A stretch of DNA of 64,000 nucleotides from Thiomicrorhabdus heinhorstiae (GTDB lineage Bacteria; Pseudomonadota; Gammaproteobacteria; Thiomicrospirales; Thiomicrospiraceae), in assembly GCF_013391765.2 (NCBI RefSeq), contig NZ_JACBGI020000001.1, forward strand, positions 290,639 through 354,638, given 5' to 3'. The position numbers and the translations under genes are program-made. Each line of letters begins with the position of its first letter. Positions within the stretch are counted from its first letter, which is position 1. A model generated the notes under the pieces. That model did no database searches. It was not told the origin of the DNA and saw only the letters and a program-made list of their open reading frames with translations. Shown one piece after another: positions 20,096 through 29,374 of the stretch.

Positions 20096-21202
20096 ATGAA
20101 GTTCGGAATCCATCAATTAACTCCTGTTGTCAATTTTGTATCGAAAATACCGTTTTTTGCAGCTTTCGTTATTGCTCTGTTATCTCTAAATGGTTGTGGC
20201 GGAGAACCGATTGGTAGTACGCCTGGTACAGACTTGACGGTCGAACAACAACTCACAGCCGAGTTGGACCAGGTTCAATCCGACCGGGATTTTACCCTCT
20301 TGGTCGAATCCAATAATGGAACCCAATACGTTTATAACCGAGGTTCCTCCACACCTGAAACCGTCTATCGCTCCGCATCCACTTCAAAAATGGTGACCTC
20401 TGCAATTATCCTGTCGTTAGTGCAGGACGGCATTCTCTCGTTAGAGGACCATCCGCAAGACTACCTCGATTTTTGGCCGACAAGCGGTAGTCATGCAGAC
20501 ATTACCTTACGCCAACTTTTAGACTTTACTTCCGGCATTACTCAAGAAGATATCTGTATGAATAACCCGTTTGCGGATTTCGCCAGTTGTGTTGAGAAGA
20601 TTCTAAATCAAAATTCGACGATCCCCGTTCCCGGCAGCGAGTTCTACTATTCCGGTACACACATGCAGGTAGCGGCTTTGATGGCAATTCGGGCCGGGGG
20701 ATTTGCCGATTGGCAGGAAGTGTTTAACTTCTTCAAATCGCAAACTCAGCTATTTCCCAATGCGACCTATGATCTACCTTCTGCCGGCAATCCGCGTGTT
20801 GCGGGAGGCATGCATTGGCAGGCCAATGAATATTTAGATTTTCTCAAAGCTCTTTATCTGGGAGACATCTTGTCCCCGACTCTTCTTACGGAGATGACCC
20901 TGGATCAGATTAGTGCGGCATCAATCGCATATTCGCCGATTGAATCCTGGTCTCCGCAAAAAGATTGGCATTATGGATTGGGTCTCTGGATAGAGTGTGA
21001 TACGGTGCCCTTTAACTGCCCATCCACAACCAGAGTCTCTAGCGCCGGAGCTTATGGAGCCTATCCATTTATGGATTTTGCCAATCAGTATTTTGGAATT
21101 GTTGCTCTCGAAGCCCCGCTTGGAAACAGCGAAGAAGGTTATCTGATTTGGAATCCGGTAAAAACGGAATTATCCCAATGGGCGGAAAGCAATGCTAATT
21201 AG
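20096..21202 (+). CDS. Serine beta-lactamase-like hydrolase, predicted lipoprotein
   Basis: 368-aa protein of the class C beta-lactamase/penicillin-binding-protein-like superfamily. A signal sequence ends in a lipobox with C34 (LNGC), so it should be membrane-anchored outside the cytoplasm. The nucleophile motif SxxK is S95-T-S-K98. The usual YxN triad is YSG (Y185-S-G187), and the usual HxG/KTG region reads SAGAYGAYPF, so two of three motifs are altered. It may be an esterase, a peptidase or a degenerate binding protein rather than a true beta-lactamase. The start follows ACGAGG. A monocistronic gene by spacing. Confidence 0.82.
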   Translation: MKFGIHQLTPVVNFVSKIPFFAAFVIALLSLNGCGGEPIGSTPGTDLTVEQQLTAELDQVQSDRDFTLLVESNNGTQYVYNRGSSTPETVYRSASTSKMVTSAIILSLVQDGILSLEDHPQDYLDFWPTSGSHADITLRQLLDFTSGITQEDICMNNPFADFASCVEKILNQNSTIPVPGSEFYYSGTHMQVAALMAIRAGGFADWQEVFNFFKSQTQLFPNATYDLPSAGNPRVAGGMHWQANEYLDFLKALYLGDILSPTLLTEMTLDQISAASIAYSPIESWSPQKDWHYGLGLWIECDTVPFNCPSTTRVSSAGAYGAYPFMDFANQYFGIVALEAPLGNSEEGYLIWNPVKTELSQWAESNAN

Positions 21203-21361
21203 TTTTAAATGGCTGACTGAGCTTTTTGAGAGCTTAGCCTTTATCATTAAGATAAAATAAGACAATTCGATCAGCGACAACAGCAAGCGGTTTCTACTCT
21301 GAAAGAAGCGGTATTTTCCGGTAATTTAAACTTTTACATCCAGATCTAAAACAGACTCAGC

Positions 21362-22315
21362 ATGACCAAATTATTTAAACGAACAACCTACTCGATTCTT
21401 TCCATAACCTTGACATTGAGCCTGTCGGCGTGCTCTTACGCAGCAAACCAGACACTCAATAAGAACACCGTCAATACCGGCTATATAACAGATAAAGAGA
21501 TTCCGGAAGCCAGTGGTCTAGCGATCTCTCAGCGTCAAAAAAATGTTTTGTGGGTATTGAACGATAGCGGAAATAAACCATGGATATTTGCCATCAATGA
21601 GCAAGGCGAACGCTTAGGCACGGTAAAAATTAAAGGCGTCAAAAATAAAGACTGGGAAGATTTAGCCTCTTTTAAATACCAGGGCAAATCCTATCTGCTC
21701 ATCGCGGACGTTGGCGATAATTCCGCTAAACGAAAAAAGTATTTCCTGCACTTTATCAAAGAGCCTAAGGCAAACAAACTCTCTCCTGATGAACCTTTAT
21801 CCGTTAAACCGGAATGGTCAATTGAGTTTACCTATGAAGACGGGCCTAGAGATTGCGAATCGGTTGCCCTCGACTTAAAAAACAACAAGATTCTTTTATT
21901 GAGCAAACGAGACAAGCCACCGGTGCTCTATGAACTTCCCATGCGCAAAAGCGATAAGAAAGAGGAACTGATTGCCCAAAAACTCGGCGATATAAAACCG
22001 CTTCCCGAGCCTGAGGTACAGGATGTCCGTGCGCTTAAAAATCTGTTTTACGCCAAGCGGCCGACGGCCATGGACATGTCTGCTGACGGTTCGGCGCTGA
22101 TTGTTTTAACCTATGTAAAAGCCTATCTGTATCAAAATAAAACCCGCTCTAATTGGGCTTCCGTTCTGGCACAATCTCCAAAAGAAATCGATCTCCCCTA
22201 TTTGCAACAAGGGGAATCAATCTGTTTCGATCACGATGGACAGAGTATCTATGTCACCTCCGAAGGCCTGCCCGCGCCTTTATTCAAAGTAGATCTAAAA
22301 GATTCGTTACATTGA
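21362..22315 (+). CDS. Predicted lipoprotein with beta-propeller-like repeats
   Basis: 317-aa exported protein. The N-terminal signal ends in a lipobox-like LSAC (C24). The mature part has beta-rich repeats with motifs such as EASGLAIS, DWEDLA, ADVGDNSAKR, CESVALDL, PTAMDMSADG and GESICFDHDG. These resemble six-bladed propeller/esterase-like or SdiA-regulated-type proteins that may bind ligands or act on phosphoesters. I cannot assign a substrate. The terminal strands return to a SIYVTSEG motif, consistent with a closed propeller. It stands alone, 160 bp after the previous lipoprotein gene and convergent with the next gene. Confidence 0.78.
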   Translation: MTKLFKRTTYSILSITLTLSLSACSYAANQTLNKNTVNTGYITDKEIPEASGLAISQRQKNVLWVLNDSGNKPWIFAINEQGERLGTVKIKGVKNKDWEDLASFKYQGKSYLLIADVGDNSAKRKKYFLHFIKEPKANKLSPDEPLSVKPEWSIEFTYEDGPRDCESVALDLKNNKILLLSKRDKPPVLYELPMRKSDKKEELIAQKLGDIKPLPEPEVQDVRALKNLFYAKRPTAMDMSADGSALIVLTYVKAYLYQNKTRSNWASVLAQSPKEIDLPYLQQGESICFDHDGQSIYVTSEGLPAPLFKVDLKDSLH

Positions 22316-22371
22316 ATTCTTTGAACCCTGTTTAACAAGACTTCTTCTATTTAAAAGCCTACACTGCATGC

Positions 22372-22405
22372 AAAAAACAAAACGCCCGAAGAAATCCAAC
22401 GGGCG
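22372..22405 (-). terminator. Rho-independent terminator of the small outer-membrane-like gene
   Basis: Reading the minus strand, a 6-bp CGCCCG/CGGGCG stem with an 11-nt loop is followed by TTTTGTTTTTTG. It lies between the convergent lipoprotein gene and the small beta-rich protein gene. Confidence 0.75.
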
Positions 22406-22476
22406 CTTTGAAATTAAAACAATTTACCTTGTGTTATGGCAATAGATTATCTATTTGAATCATTCTAAAACCGCCT

Positions 22477-22803
22477 TTAATCCTTAATGTCTGCAAAACC
22501 GGCCGTCAGTTGAGGCTGACTGCTGAAAAGCCCCCAACCTGCCCCAATGACAATATCACTACTAAAGTTATAGCCTGCACCGACATCCACATCCACTTTC
22601 TCACGAGCATTCGGATAGTAAGTCGCCCCTGCCGTCGCCACAAATGTATCTTTTTGATCATCCGACAGCACCTTGGCCGTCAGTCCGAATTTACCGTTAA
22701 AGGTATAAACCCCGCCGATCATCGCCGTGGCATCCGCCTGAACCACTGACGCCAACATTGTTAAACCCGAAAAGACGGTTGCTACCAACAATTTATTTTT
22801 CAT
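22477..22803 (-). CDS. Small secreted beta-rich protein (outer-membrane-protein-like)
   Basis: 108-aa protein with a clear signal peptide (MKNKLLVATVFSGLTMLASVVQA) cleaved before DATAMIG. The remainder alternates hydrophobic and polar residues with glycine and aromatic residues, as in short porin-like beta-hairpins (TATAGATYYPNA-like and VDVGAGYNFSSDIVIGAGWG stretches). It is too short for a full barrel; it could be part of a multimeric or accessory outer-membrane protein. The frame extends 19 codons further upstream, but the chosen ATG has GAGGTGA upstream and begins the signal peptide. No known family assigned. Confidence 0.65.
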   Translation of the reverse strand: MKNKLLVATVFSGLTMLASVVQADATAMIGGVYTFNGKFGLTAKVLSDDQKDTFVATAGATYYPNAREKVDVDVGAGYNFSSDIVIGAGWGLFSSQPQLTAGFADIKD

Positions 22804-23096
22804 CTCAATCACCTCGCTTCGATTCATAAAAGAAAAAACAGCAAATCTCCCTCTTAGCAATATACTCTTGAGAATTTAAAAATCAAATAAGCTCGATATC
22901 AGGCAGAAAACAGAGATGTTTATAACGACATTCTCTTTTCCGGCCCTTCACCACTCCTACAGATAAATCCGGAATAAACAGCGGATACAAAAACGAAATT
23001 TCATCAGAAAAACCCCATTCTCGCAGCCTAAATGCTAAGATGAAAAACAACTCCAAGCACCATTCACCAACCTCATTTTTTGAATTGGAAATCAGC

Positions 23097-23420
23097 ATGG
23101 ATGAGTTTATTGAACACCTGCATGAAGTCTTCTCTGAATTTGGTGCCATTACCGCCAGACGTATGTTCGGTGGCTACGGCATTTATCATGATGTCTTGAT
23201 GTTCGCGTTGGTTGCAGACAATACCCTTTATCTCAAAGCGGATAAATTTTCTGTAGAAAGATTTATTGAATTGGAACTTCCTCCTTTTGAATATGAGAAA
23301 GGCGGTAAAAAAATGAAAATGTCTTATTTTCGTGCTCCGGAAGAAATTTTCGATGATCCGCATCTCGCGGAAGAGTGGGCCACCCTAGCCTTTGAGGCCG
23401 CTTTACGAGCCAAGAAATAA
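23097..23420 (+). CDS. TfoX/Sxy N-terminal domain protein
   Basis: 107-aa stand-alone TfoX N-terminal domain, recognised by ARRMFGGYGIYHDVLMFALV, YLKADK and SYFRAPEEIFDDP. In Haemophilus and E. coli the full-length TfoX/Sxy acts with CRP to induce competence genes; single-domain versions are common and their role is mostly unknown. I chose the ATG at the start of MDEFIEHLHEVF because homologues begin there and GGAA precedes it; a longer frame starts 19 codons upstream. It ends 3 bp before an aldehyde dehydrogenase gene, so the two may be co-transcribed. comEC, the DNA uptake channel gene, is elsewhere in the window. Confidence 0.85.
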   Translation: MDEFIEHLHEVFSEFGAITARRMFGGYGIYHDVLMFALVADNTLYLKADKFSVERFIELELPPFEYEKGGKKMKMSYFRAPEEIFDDPHLAEEWATLAFEAALRAKK

Positions 23421-23423
23421 ATC

Positions 23424-24812
23424 ATGAAGATTGCAGACGTCATCAATGCCCAGCATGAATTCTTTCGCTTCAACCATACGAAAGATACCGACTTTCGAAT
23501 CCGCCAACTGGAAAAGCTGAAACAACTGATTTCCGATAATGAAACCACGCTCTATCAAGCGATATTTAACGACTTCGGCAAATCCGAATTCGAAACCTAT
23601 CTTGCCGAACTCTCTCCTATCTATCATGAGATTGATTTAGCACTTAAAAACATTCAAAAATGGAGTAAGCGGCAACGCGTTCGCACAGATCTGGCAAACT
23701 TCCCGGCCAAAAGCTATCTGGTCCCGGAGCCACTGGGAAGTGTGTTAGTTATCGGTGCCTGGAACTATCCCTATCATCTTTCGCTGATCCCAGCAATCAG
23801 TGCGCTGGCTGCCGGAAATACCGTCATTATCAAGCCGAGCGAACTTCCTTCGAGAACCTCTTCGGCCATGGCAAAGCTGATTAACGAAAGTTTTTCGGCG
23901 GATTATCTGCATATCATTGAAGGAGGCGTGGAAGAAACAACGGAACTGCTGAAATACCGCTTCGATAAAATATTTTTTACCGGCAGTACCGCTGTCGGCA
24001 AAATCGTCTACCAAGCCGCCGCTGAACATTTAACGCCGGTAACTCTCGAACTGGGCGGCAAAAGCCCGACATTTGTTTTCGCCGACTGCGATCTGCCAAT
24101 GACTGCAAAGCGCATCGTATGGGCCAAATTTTTAAACGCCGGTCAAACCTGCGTTGCGCCGGATTATATACTGGTCGAAAAATCCATCAAAGATGCCTTT
24201 CTGCAAGCCGTACAACATGCCCTGCAACACTATCCGCAAACCCCTGAAACCGAGATTGATCCACTCACCGGACGCTATGTACAAATTATCAACCAGCATC
24301 ATTTCCAGAGATTAAATTCCCTGATCGAAACCGCGCAGGATAAAGTCCATTTTGGCGGCAATCGCGATACAGATTCACGTTTTATTAGCCCTACAATCCT
24401 TCAAGACATTACATTTAACGACGAGATTATGCAGGAAGAAATCTTCGGGCCTATTCTGCCTGTCATCGCTTTTAATGATTTGGATGAAGTCATTCAGACA
24501 ATCAAGCAAAAACCACGACCACTATCATGCTACATCTACTCGAAAAACCAGAAACTGATCGATAAAATACTGAATGAAATCTCTTTTGGCGGCGGCTGTG
24601 TTAATGACAGCCTCATGCATTTAACCAACGGCAACCTGCCGTTTGGGGGCGTCGGCATGAGCGGATTCGGCTGCTATCACGGCAAAGCCGGGTTCGACAC
24701 CTTTACCCACTATAAAAGCATTCTGCATAAACCTTTCTTGTCGGAACCCAGCCTAAAACACCCGCCCTATTCAAAATGGAAGTTAAACCTGCTCAAATGG
24801 TTTTTAAAATAA
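23424..24812 (+). CDS. Aldehyde dehydrogenase (class 3-like)
   Basis: NAD(P)-dependent oxidation of aldehydes to acids. 462 aa, the short length typical of class 3/fatty- or coniferyl-aldehyde dehydrogenases. GAWNYPYHLSLIP and KPSELPSRTS form the coenzyme site, FFTGSTAVGKIV the Rossmann turn, E near residue 209 (LELGGKSP) the general base, and C near 242 (NAGQTCVAPDY) the nucleophile. The C-terminal segment is hydrophobic (KWKLNLLKWFLK) and may touch the membrane, as in fatty-aldehyde enzymes. The substrate cannot be read from sequence. It follows the TfoX-N gene by 3 bp. Confidence 0.93.
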   Translation: MKIADVINAQHEFFRFNHTKDTDFRIRQLEKLKQLISDNETTLYQAIFNDFGKSEFETYLAELSPIYHEIDLALKNIQKWSKRQRVRTDLANFPAKSYLVPEPLGSVLVIGAWNYPYHLSLIPAISALAAGNTVIIKPSELPSRTSSAMAKLINESFSADYLHIIEGGVEETTELLKYRFDKIFFTGSTAVGKIVYQAAAEHLTPVTLELGGKSPTFVFADCDLPMTAKRIVWAKFLNAGQTCVAPDYILVEKSIKDAFLQAVQHALQHYPQTPETEIDPLTGRYVQIINQHHFQRLNSLIETAQDKVHFGGNRDTDSRFISPTILQDITFNDEIMQEEIFGPILPVIAFNDLDEVIQTIKQKPRPLSCYIYSKNQKLIDKILNEISFGGGCVNDSLMHLTNGNLPFGGVGMSGFGCYHGKAGFDTFTHYKSILHKPFLSEPSLKHPPYSKWKLNLLKWFLK

Positions 24813-24887
24813 TTACCGGGCACAAGCACCGCGTCAGGATCGGGCATTTAGGAATGAAAGAACAGCATAAACAAGGATATTAAATTC

Positions 24888-25574
24888 ATGCACAAAATAG
24901 CATCGATTGAAGCCGTACTGATCGGTACAGCGAAACCTCTGGGCAAGAAACAAGTGCTTAGCGGCATGGATAAGCATCCGGTTGATGGTGAAATCAAAGT
25001 CGGTAAACTCGGTCTGGAAGGTGACGAGCAAGCCGACTTGCGCGTGCACGGAGGTCCGGACAAAGCCGTACATTTTTATCCGCGTTCCCATTATGATTTC
25101 TGGAAAACCCGAATTGAATCACCGTTGCTGAATCAAGTCGGCGCCTTTGGAGAAAATCTGACGCTGGTCGGCCCGGATGAAAACGACATCTGTCTCGGTG
25201 ATATCTGGCAGATCGGATCGGCAAAATTTCAGGTATCGCAAGGCCGTCAACCTTGCTGGAAACTGGCGCAACGTTTTGACGTGCCTGATATGGCAGAACA
25301 ACTACAGAATGAAATGAAAACCGGCGGTTATCTGCGCGTTTTGCAGGAAGGTGAAATACAAGCAGCAGATGAAGTCATTCTATTAGAGCGCCCTTATCCC
25401 GATTGGCCGTTGACCCGGATTATGAAACTGTTTTATCGGGATACACTGAATGAAAGCGAACTGCGGCTGGCCGATGAATTACCCCTTCCCGCTTCCTGGA
25501 AAAAGGTGATTGCCAAGCGTTTAGAGACCCATACGGTTGAAGACTGGACATCGCGTCTATTCGGTCGCGATTAA
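24888..25574 (+). CDS. MOSC domain protein (YiiM-like)
   Basis: 228-aa MOSC-domain protein, YiiM type. Family marks are GLEGDEQADLRVHGGPDKAVHFYPRSHY, GAFGENLT and the conserved cysteine in QGRQPCWKL. This family binds molybdenum cofactor; E. coli YiiM reduces N-hydroxylated compounds. A C-terminal helical extension (about 165-228) follows the beta-barrel, as in YiiM. It is 75 bp after the aldehyde dehydrogenase and 98 bp before the bcp gene; co-regulation is not evident. Confidence 0.9.
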   Translation: MHKIASIEAVLIGTAKPLGKKQVLSGMDKHPVDGEIKVGKLGLEGDEQADLRVHGGPDKAVHFYPRSHYDFWKTRIESPLLNQVGAFGENLTLVGPDENDICLGDIWQIGSAKFQVSQGRQPCWKLAQRFDVPDMAEQLQNEMKTGGYLRVLQEGEIQAADEVILLERPYPDWPLTRIMKLFYRDTLNESELRLADELPLPASWKKVIAKRLETHTVEDWTSRLFGRD

Positions 25575-25672
25575 TCACTTCTTCCAAGACAGAAAAGACG
25601 GTTTTCATTAGCAAAATCCGCTAAACTCATTCCTGTTCAATTTAAAACTATAAACCTAAAAGGTAATTTTCG

Positions 25673-26137
25673 ATGCTACAAACCAATCAACCGGCTCCGG
25701 ATTTTTCCGGCGTCAACCAAGCAAACGAAACGGTTTCTTTAAGTGACTTTTCCGGTAAGCAGAAAGTCGTTCTGTATTTTTATCCGAAAGACGACACCCC
25801 GGGCTGCACTATTGAAGCAAACGACTTTACCTCTCTTGTTGGAGAATTTGCTGCCGCCGATACTCAGGTGATCGGCGTCAGTAAGGACGACTGCGCCAGC
25901 CATCAGGCGTTTATCGATAAATTCGGTTTGAAAATCGACCTGCTTGCCGATACCGACGGAAGCCTCTGCGACGCTTACGGAGTCTGGCAGCTGAAGGAGA
26001 AAAACGGTGTGTCCAAAATGGGCATTGTCCGCTCGACATTTATTATCGACACCAGCGGTAATTTAGCCTACGTGGAATACGGTGTTAGCCCGGACGGTCA
26101 CGCTCAAGCGATGCTGGAAAAGGTTAAAAACCTGTAA
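25673..26137 (+). CDS. bcp: Thioredoxin-dependent peroxiredoxin (Bcp/PrxQ)
   Basis: Reduces hydrogen peroxide and organic peroxides using thioredoxin. The peroxidatic cysteine lies in YPKDDTPGCTIEA. The usual CxxxxC resolving position is occupied by N (CTIEAN), so this looks like a one-cysteine or atypical-resolving BCP; C101 or C106-type residues elsewhere (DDCASHQ, GSLCDAYG) could resolve. 154 aa is normal. The start follows AAAGGTAATTTTCG. Single gene with a downstream terminator. Confidence 0.94.
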   Translation: MLQTNQPAPDFSGVNQANETVSLSDFSGKQKVVLYFYPKDDTPGCTIEANDFTSLVGEFAAADTQVIGVSKDDCASHQAFIDKFGLKIDLLADTDGSLCDAYGVWQLKEKNGVSKMGIVRSTFIIDTSGNLAYVEYGVSPDGHAQAMLEKVKNL

Positions 26138-26151
26138 AACCCTGCCAATTT

Positions 26152-26200
26152 GCGGGAAAAGAATCTAAACAACTCTCTTTCCCGCTTATCTTATTTCTCA
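26152..26200 (+). terminator. Terminator after bcp
   Basis: GCGGGAAAAGA pairs with TCTCTTTCCCGC around a roughly 13-nt loop, followed by the T-rich TTATCTTATTTC. It starts 14 bp after the bcp stop codon. Confidence 0.7.
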
Positions 26201-26384
26201 TTTATTTCACCCGATCACTTCAAAATTTACGGTAATTTTATCCAGCCTAACCGATTTTGACATCTTTCACTTTCAATCAATCTTCAAGCCATCCGTTACA
26301 ACCTCAATTAACCCAAAATAAGCATTGATCAAACCAGTATTGCCCATTTAGAATGTCTGCTTTCAATACTGAATAGGACGTAGA

Positions 26385-27371
26385 GTGTTGTTTAGCAGAA
26401 CCAAGCTGATGCAGTGGCGTGATTTAATTAATGTCTCTCCTGTCTTCGAAGATCCCGAAGTTTTGGCAGGCCGTAAAGCCGAAGATTTTCTAACTCGAAT
26501 CGTCGAGTCAAACTTGAAGTACAAAGGTGTGCATTGTTTTGTCGGCAAACGGGTTCCGTGCCCTGAGAAAAGCCGCCGCTATGAAATAGACCTGATCGTG
26601 CTGACTAAAAAACAACTGCACGTCATTGAAGTTAAAAACTGGTCAGGTTCACTCGTTGAGGAAAACGGACAGTGGATTCAGCATAAGCTCAACGGACAAT
26701 CGATCGAACACGATAATCTGACGGATCATAATTCAGCCAAGCTGCAATCTCTGCAAGACTATCTGCAGAAGCATGACATTCATATCGACCCGAGTTACAT
26801 CAGCCAAAAAGTGGTCTTAATCAATCCGCGACTGAAAATCTCACCGCAAATACAATCCGATCCAAACGTTATCCCGCGGAGCCATCTTGATCATTATTTG
26901 CAATCGCAAAAAGGCGCCTCTTTCAGCGAGCGGATGCTGCATAGCGTGATCGAAAGCTGCACCTCTTCCGAAACCGGAAGCATTCTTCTTGATGGATTAT
27001 TTAAAGCCATGCCGAGAAAGCAGCTCAAAAGAACCATTGAAGCTCTCGGTTCTTTAAGAACATGGGATCTAATCGGATTGCACGGCGGCAAAATCCTGCA
27101 AGGCGATGCACGCAGAATCTCAATCGGAGGACAACGCTTCGAACTTGAACCTCTACAGAGGGATGAAAAAATCGAATTGCGTTGGAAACGTGGCAAACTC
27201 TCAAGCTTATTCAGCTCTTGCGTAATGAATTTTGCATTCGGAAAAACCAAATTGCAAAAACGCAGTTACCGCTTGAATCCTCTGGAAGACCACATCCTCT
27301 TCCATAAGGCAGGCAACCCGCAGATTTCGCAAATTGACCTAAAGCAGATCGAGTGGATTAAACGCGGTTAA
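26385..27371 (+). CDS. NERD domain-containing protein
   Basis: 328-aa protein with an N-terminal nuclease-related NERD domain (about 20-135): GRKAEDFLTRIV, then the PD-(D/E)xK-like core YEIDLIVLTKKQLHVIEVKNW with D, E and K in order. The C-terminal half is unassigned, basic, and lacks a helicase or kinase domain that often accompanies NERD. Its role is unknown; DNA processing is suggested by the fold only. The GTG start has AGGA 7 nt upstream. It is convergent with the LysE-type gene 24 bp away. Confidence 0.82.
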   Translation: MLFSRTKLMQWRDLINVSPVFEDPEVLAGRKAEDFLTRIVESNLKYKGVHCFVGKRVPCPEKSRRYEIDLIVLTKKQLHVIEVKNWSGSLVEENGQWIQHKLNGQSIEHDNLTDHNSAKLQSLQDYLQKHDIHIDPSYISQKVVLINPRLKISPQIQSDPNVIPRSHLDHYLQSQKGASFSERMLHSVIESCTSSETGSILLDGLFKAMPRKQLKRTIEALGSLRTWDLIGLHGGKILQGDARRISIGGQRFELEPLQRDEKIELRWKRGKLSSLFSSCVMNFAFGKTKLQKRSYRLNPLEDHILFHKAGNPQISQIDLKQIEWIKRG

Positions 27372-27395
27372 ATTGTTTATCGCCAATAAAAGAGC

Positions 27396-28007
27396 TTAAA
27401 CATCGATTACTAGAAACAGTGCGGTTGCAAACATCGTAATCGCCGCGACCCTTTTCAAATTACGTTGCAGAGCGTGACTACGCAACCATGCCCGCGCTTT
27501 AGAGGCAATCAACGCATAACCGAACATGACAGTAATCAAAATCGTCGCCACCATCCCCAAAACCAGAAGCCCACCCTGTACGCTTAACTCGGCCATATCA
27601 ACAAAGCCCGGCAAAAAACCGATATAAAATAAAATCACTTTCGGATCGGCAAAAATAGTCATAAAACCGCTAGCAAAACGCGTGGTTTTCGACGTCATTA
27701 CTTGCGCCGATTTAATCACTTCCGGATCACTGAGCAGCAAACGCCAGCCCATCCAAATCAGATAGACCGCGCCTAAATATTGGATCAATTTGAATAATAG
27801 GGTGAAGTGTTCGGCGAGCGTTGCCAAACCAAAGATCGCCAGCAGTACAAACAGCAGATCACCGCTGACAATACCGACAATAACCGGAACGCTGCTGCGT
27901 ACCCCTGCCAGTAGAGATTGTGAAACCGTCAGCAATACGCCGGGACCGGGAATAATCGCTAAAAGAAACAACGCCGTTGCAAAAGCCGCAAGCGAATAGA
28001 CTGTCAT
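27396..28007 (-). CDS. LysE/RhtB family amino-acid exporter
   Basis: 203-aa inner-membrane protein with about six hydrophobic helices. The N-terminal IPGPGVLLTVSQSLLAG motif and NPK-like FADPKVILFYIGFLP motif identify the LysE/RhtB exporter family, which extrudes amino acids such as lysine, threonine or homoserine lactone. The substrate is not predictable. It probably forms a separate unit from the SIMPL protein gene 87 bp upstream on the same strand. Confidence 0.92.
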   Translation of the reverse strand: MTVYSLAAFATALFLLAIIPGPGVLLTVSQSLLAGVRSSVPVIVGIVSGDLLFVLLAIFGLATLAEHFTLLFKLIQYLGAVYLIWMGWRLLLSDPEVIKSAQVMTSKTTRFASGFMTIFADPKVILFYIGFLPGFVDMAELSVQGGLLVLGMVATILITVMFGYALIASKARAWLRSHALQRNLKRVAAITMFATALFLVIDV

Positions 28008-28094
28008 TCAAATTACCAAGGATTTTTTCGGGCGTGTCTTCCAATAAGCTTGGCAGCGCAAAATTGCCCGGCATAAGCTAGTGTCTGGTTAAAC

Positions 28095-28814
28095 TTAATC
28101 CGACAAATAGTAGGTAATCGTCGAGACTACGCGGACTTTTTTAATGTAAGGCGTATTATTATCACGTGAGATAATACTGAACTGCCCCTGCGAAGCGGAT
28201 TTAATTTTCCCCAATACGCTACTGGAATCTTTAGCAAATTTCTCAGCTACTTCGCGAGCATTGCGCGTCGCTTCTTCAATCATTCCCGGCTTAATATCGT
28301 TTAGTCCGGTAAACAGATATTCTGTACGCGCTTCATAGTTTCCACCGGTAATGACAATGCCCTGCTGCCCTAATGACGACAGGCGACTTTGCAGGGTACG
28401 CACCAAATCAATGTCTTTCGAATAAACCGTAACGTTTTGCGTAGCCGTATAACGGAACTGAGCACGGTTCTGATTACCATACTGCTGGGCAAGTTTGTCG
28501 GTAATCGACGGAGACGAAAATGAGATGTCCGATTTGGCAATTCCCGAGGATTCGAGGAACTCGACAATCTTACCGGTGTTGCTATCCAGAGTCTTATACA
28601 AGGTTTCCAGATTATTATCGGCAATCGAAAAACGAATCGGCCAGATGACCACATCCGCCTTAACTTCCTTTTCCGCCAACCCCTTCACTGTGACGATACG
28701 ATCGAAGGATTTAAAATCGATCGTCGCTTTGCCTAATAACCAGCCGAGCAATCCCAAACCGACCACTAAGCTGATGCCTAAAACCAGCGCATTAAACTTG
28801 GAATTGACCTGCAT
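28095..28814 (-). CDS. SIMPL (DUF541) domain protein
   Basis: 239-aa protein anchored by one N-terminal transmembrane helix (about 8-28), the rest outside the cytoplasm. The SIMPL domain begins with the family-typical VTVKGLAEKEVKADVVIW; a later part carries VRTLQSRLSSLGQQGIVITGG and ATRNAREVAEKFAKDSSSVLGKI. The biochemical role of SIMPL proteins is largely unknown, with links to envelope and oxidative stress. The start has AGAGGTAAAT upstream. It follows the DUF3010 gene by 29 bp on the same strand. Confidence 0.88.
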   Translation of the reverse strand: MQVNSKFNALVLGISLVVGLGLLGWLLGKATIDFKSFDRIVTVKGLAEKEVKADVVIWPIRFSIADNNLETLYKTLDSNTGKIVEFLESSGIAKSDISFSSPSITDKLAQQYGNQNRAQFRYTATQNVTVYSKDIDLVRTLQSRLSSLGQQGIVITGGNYEARTEYLFTGLNDIKPGMIEEATRNAREVAEKFAKDSSSVLGKIKSASQGQFSIISRDNNTPYIKKVRVVSTITYYLSD

Positions 28815-28843
28815 AATTTACCTCTTTTCATCGTAAAAAAGAC

Positions 28844-29347
28844 TTAATCCGTGTCGGCTTCGGCTTCCCGATTTTCTTTACGGCGTTGAATCTCATTCTG
28901 GCGCGCCTGTTCGGCTTTACCTTCCGGATCGCTCAGCTGTGCATAAGCGATATCAAACGCACCCTGCTGGAACTTTTTCAAGCCGGTTTCGGTGAACGGG
29001 ATCGTCATCGGATATTTTTTAAAAATCGCTTTTTGCGTGGTGCTGGTCATTAGCAGCACTTCGCAGTTATCAATCAGCTGAATTACAGCTTCCAGCTTAA
29101 ACCCATTGGCTCCACCGGCAAACTTGCCTTTTTTCATGCGTTCACGAATGACAATCTGATCGATTTTATAATCTTCGACCAGCTTGCGAATACTCTTCTG
29201 AAAATAACGCAAGTCTCCGGCACTGTCCGGGTCACGGCATTCGACTCGACGCGCACGACATTCAGGCAGATAAAACATTCCGTTGCTGTATTCCACCAAC
29301 GCTAAAACCGCATCATTACCGGCCAACTCAATTCCTAAAATTCGCAT
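28844..29347 (-). CDS. DUF3010 family protein
   Basis: 167-aa protein opening with MRILGIELAGNDAVLALVE, an RNase H/actin-like first strand with an early acidic residue, typical of DUF3010. Other features are FYLPECRARRVECRDP, IVIRERMKKGKFAGGANGFKLEAVIQL and a charged C-terminal tail (RRKENREAEADTD). Function unknown. The frame runs 75 codons further upstream, but that would invade glnS; the chosen ATG has AAGGAAAGGT directly upstream. The glnS terminator lies before it, so it needs its own promoter or read-through. Confidence 0.85.
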   Translation of the reverse strand: MRILGIELAGNDAVLALVEYSNGMFYLPECRARRVECRDPDSAGDLRYFQKSIRKLVEDYKIDQIVIRERMKKGKFAGGANGFKLEAVIQLIDNCEVLLMTSTTQKAIFKKYPMTIPFTETGLKKFQQGAFDIAYAQLSDPEGKAEQARQNEIQRRKENREAEADTD

Positions 29348-29374
29348 ACCTTTCCTTAAAAAGAACTTTGAAAT

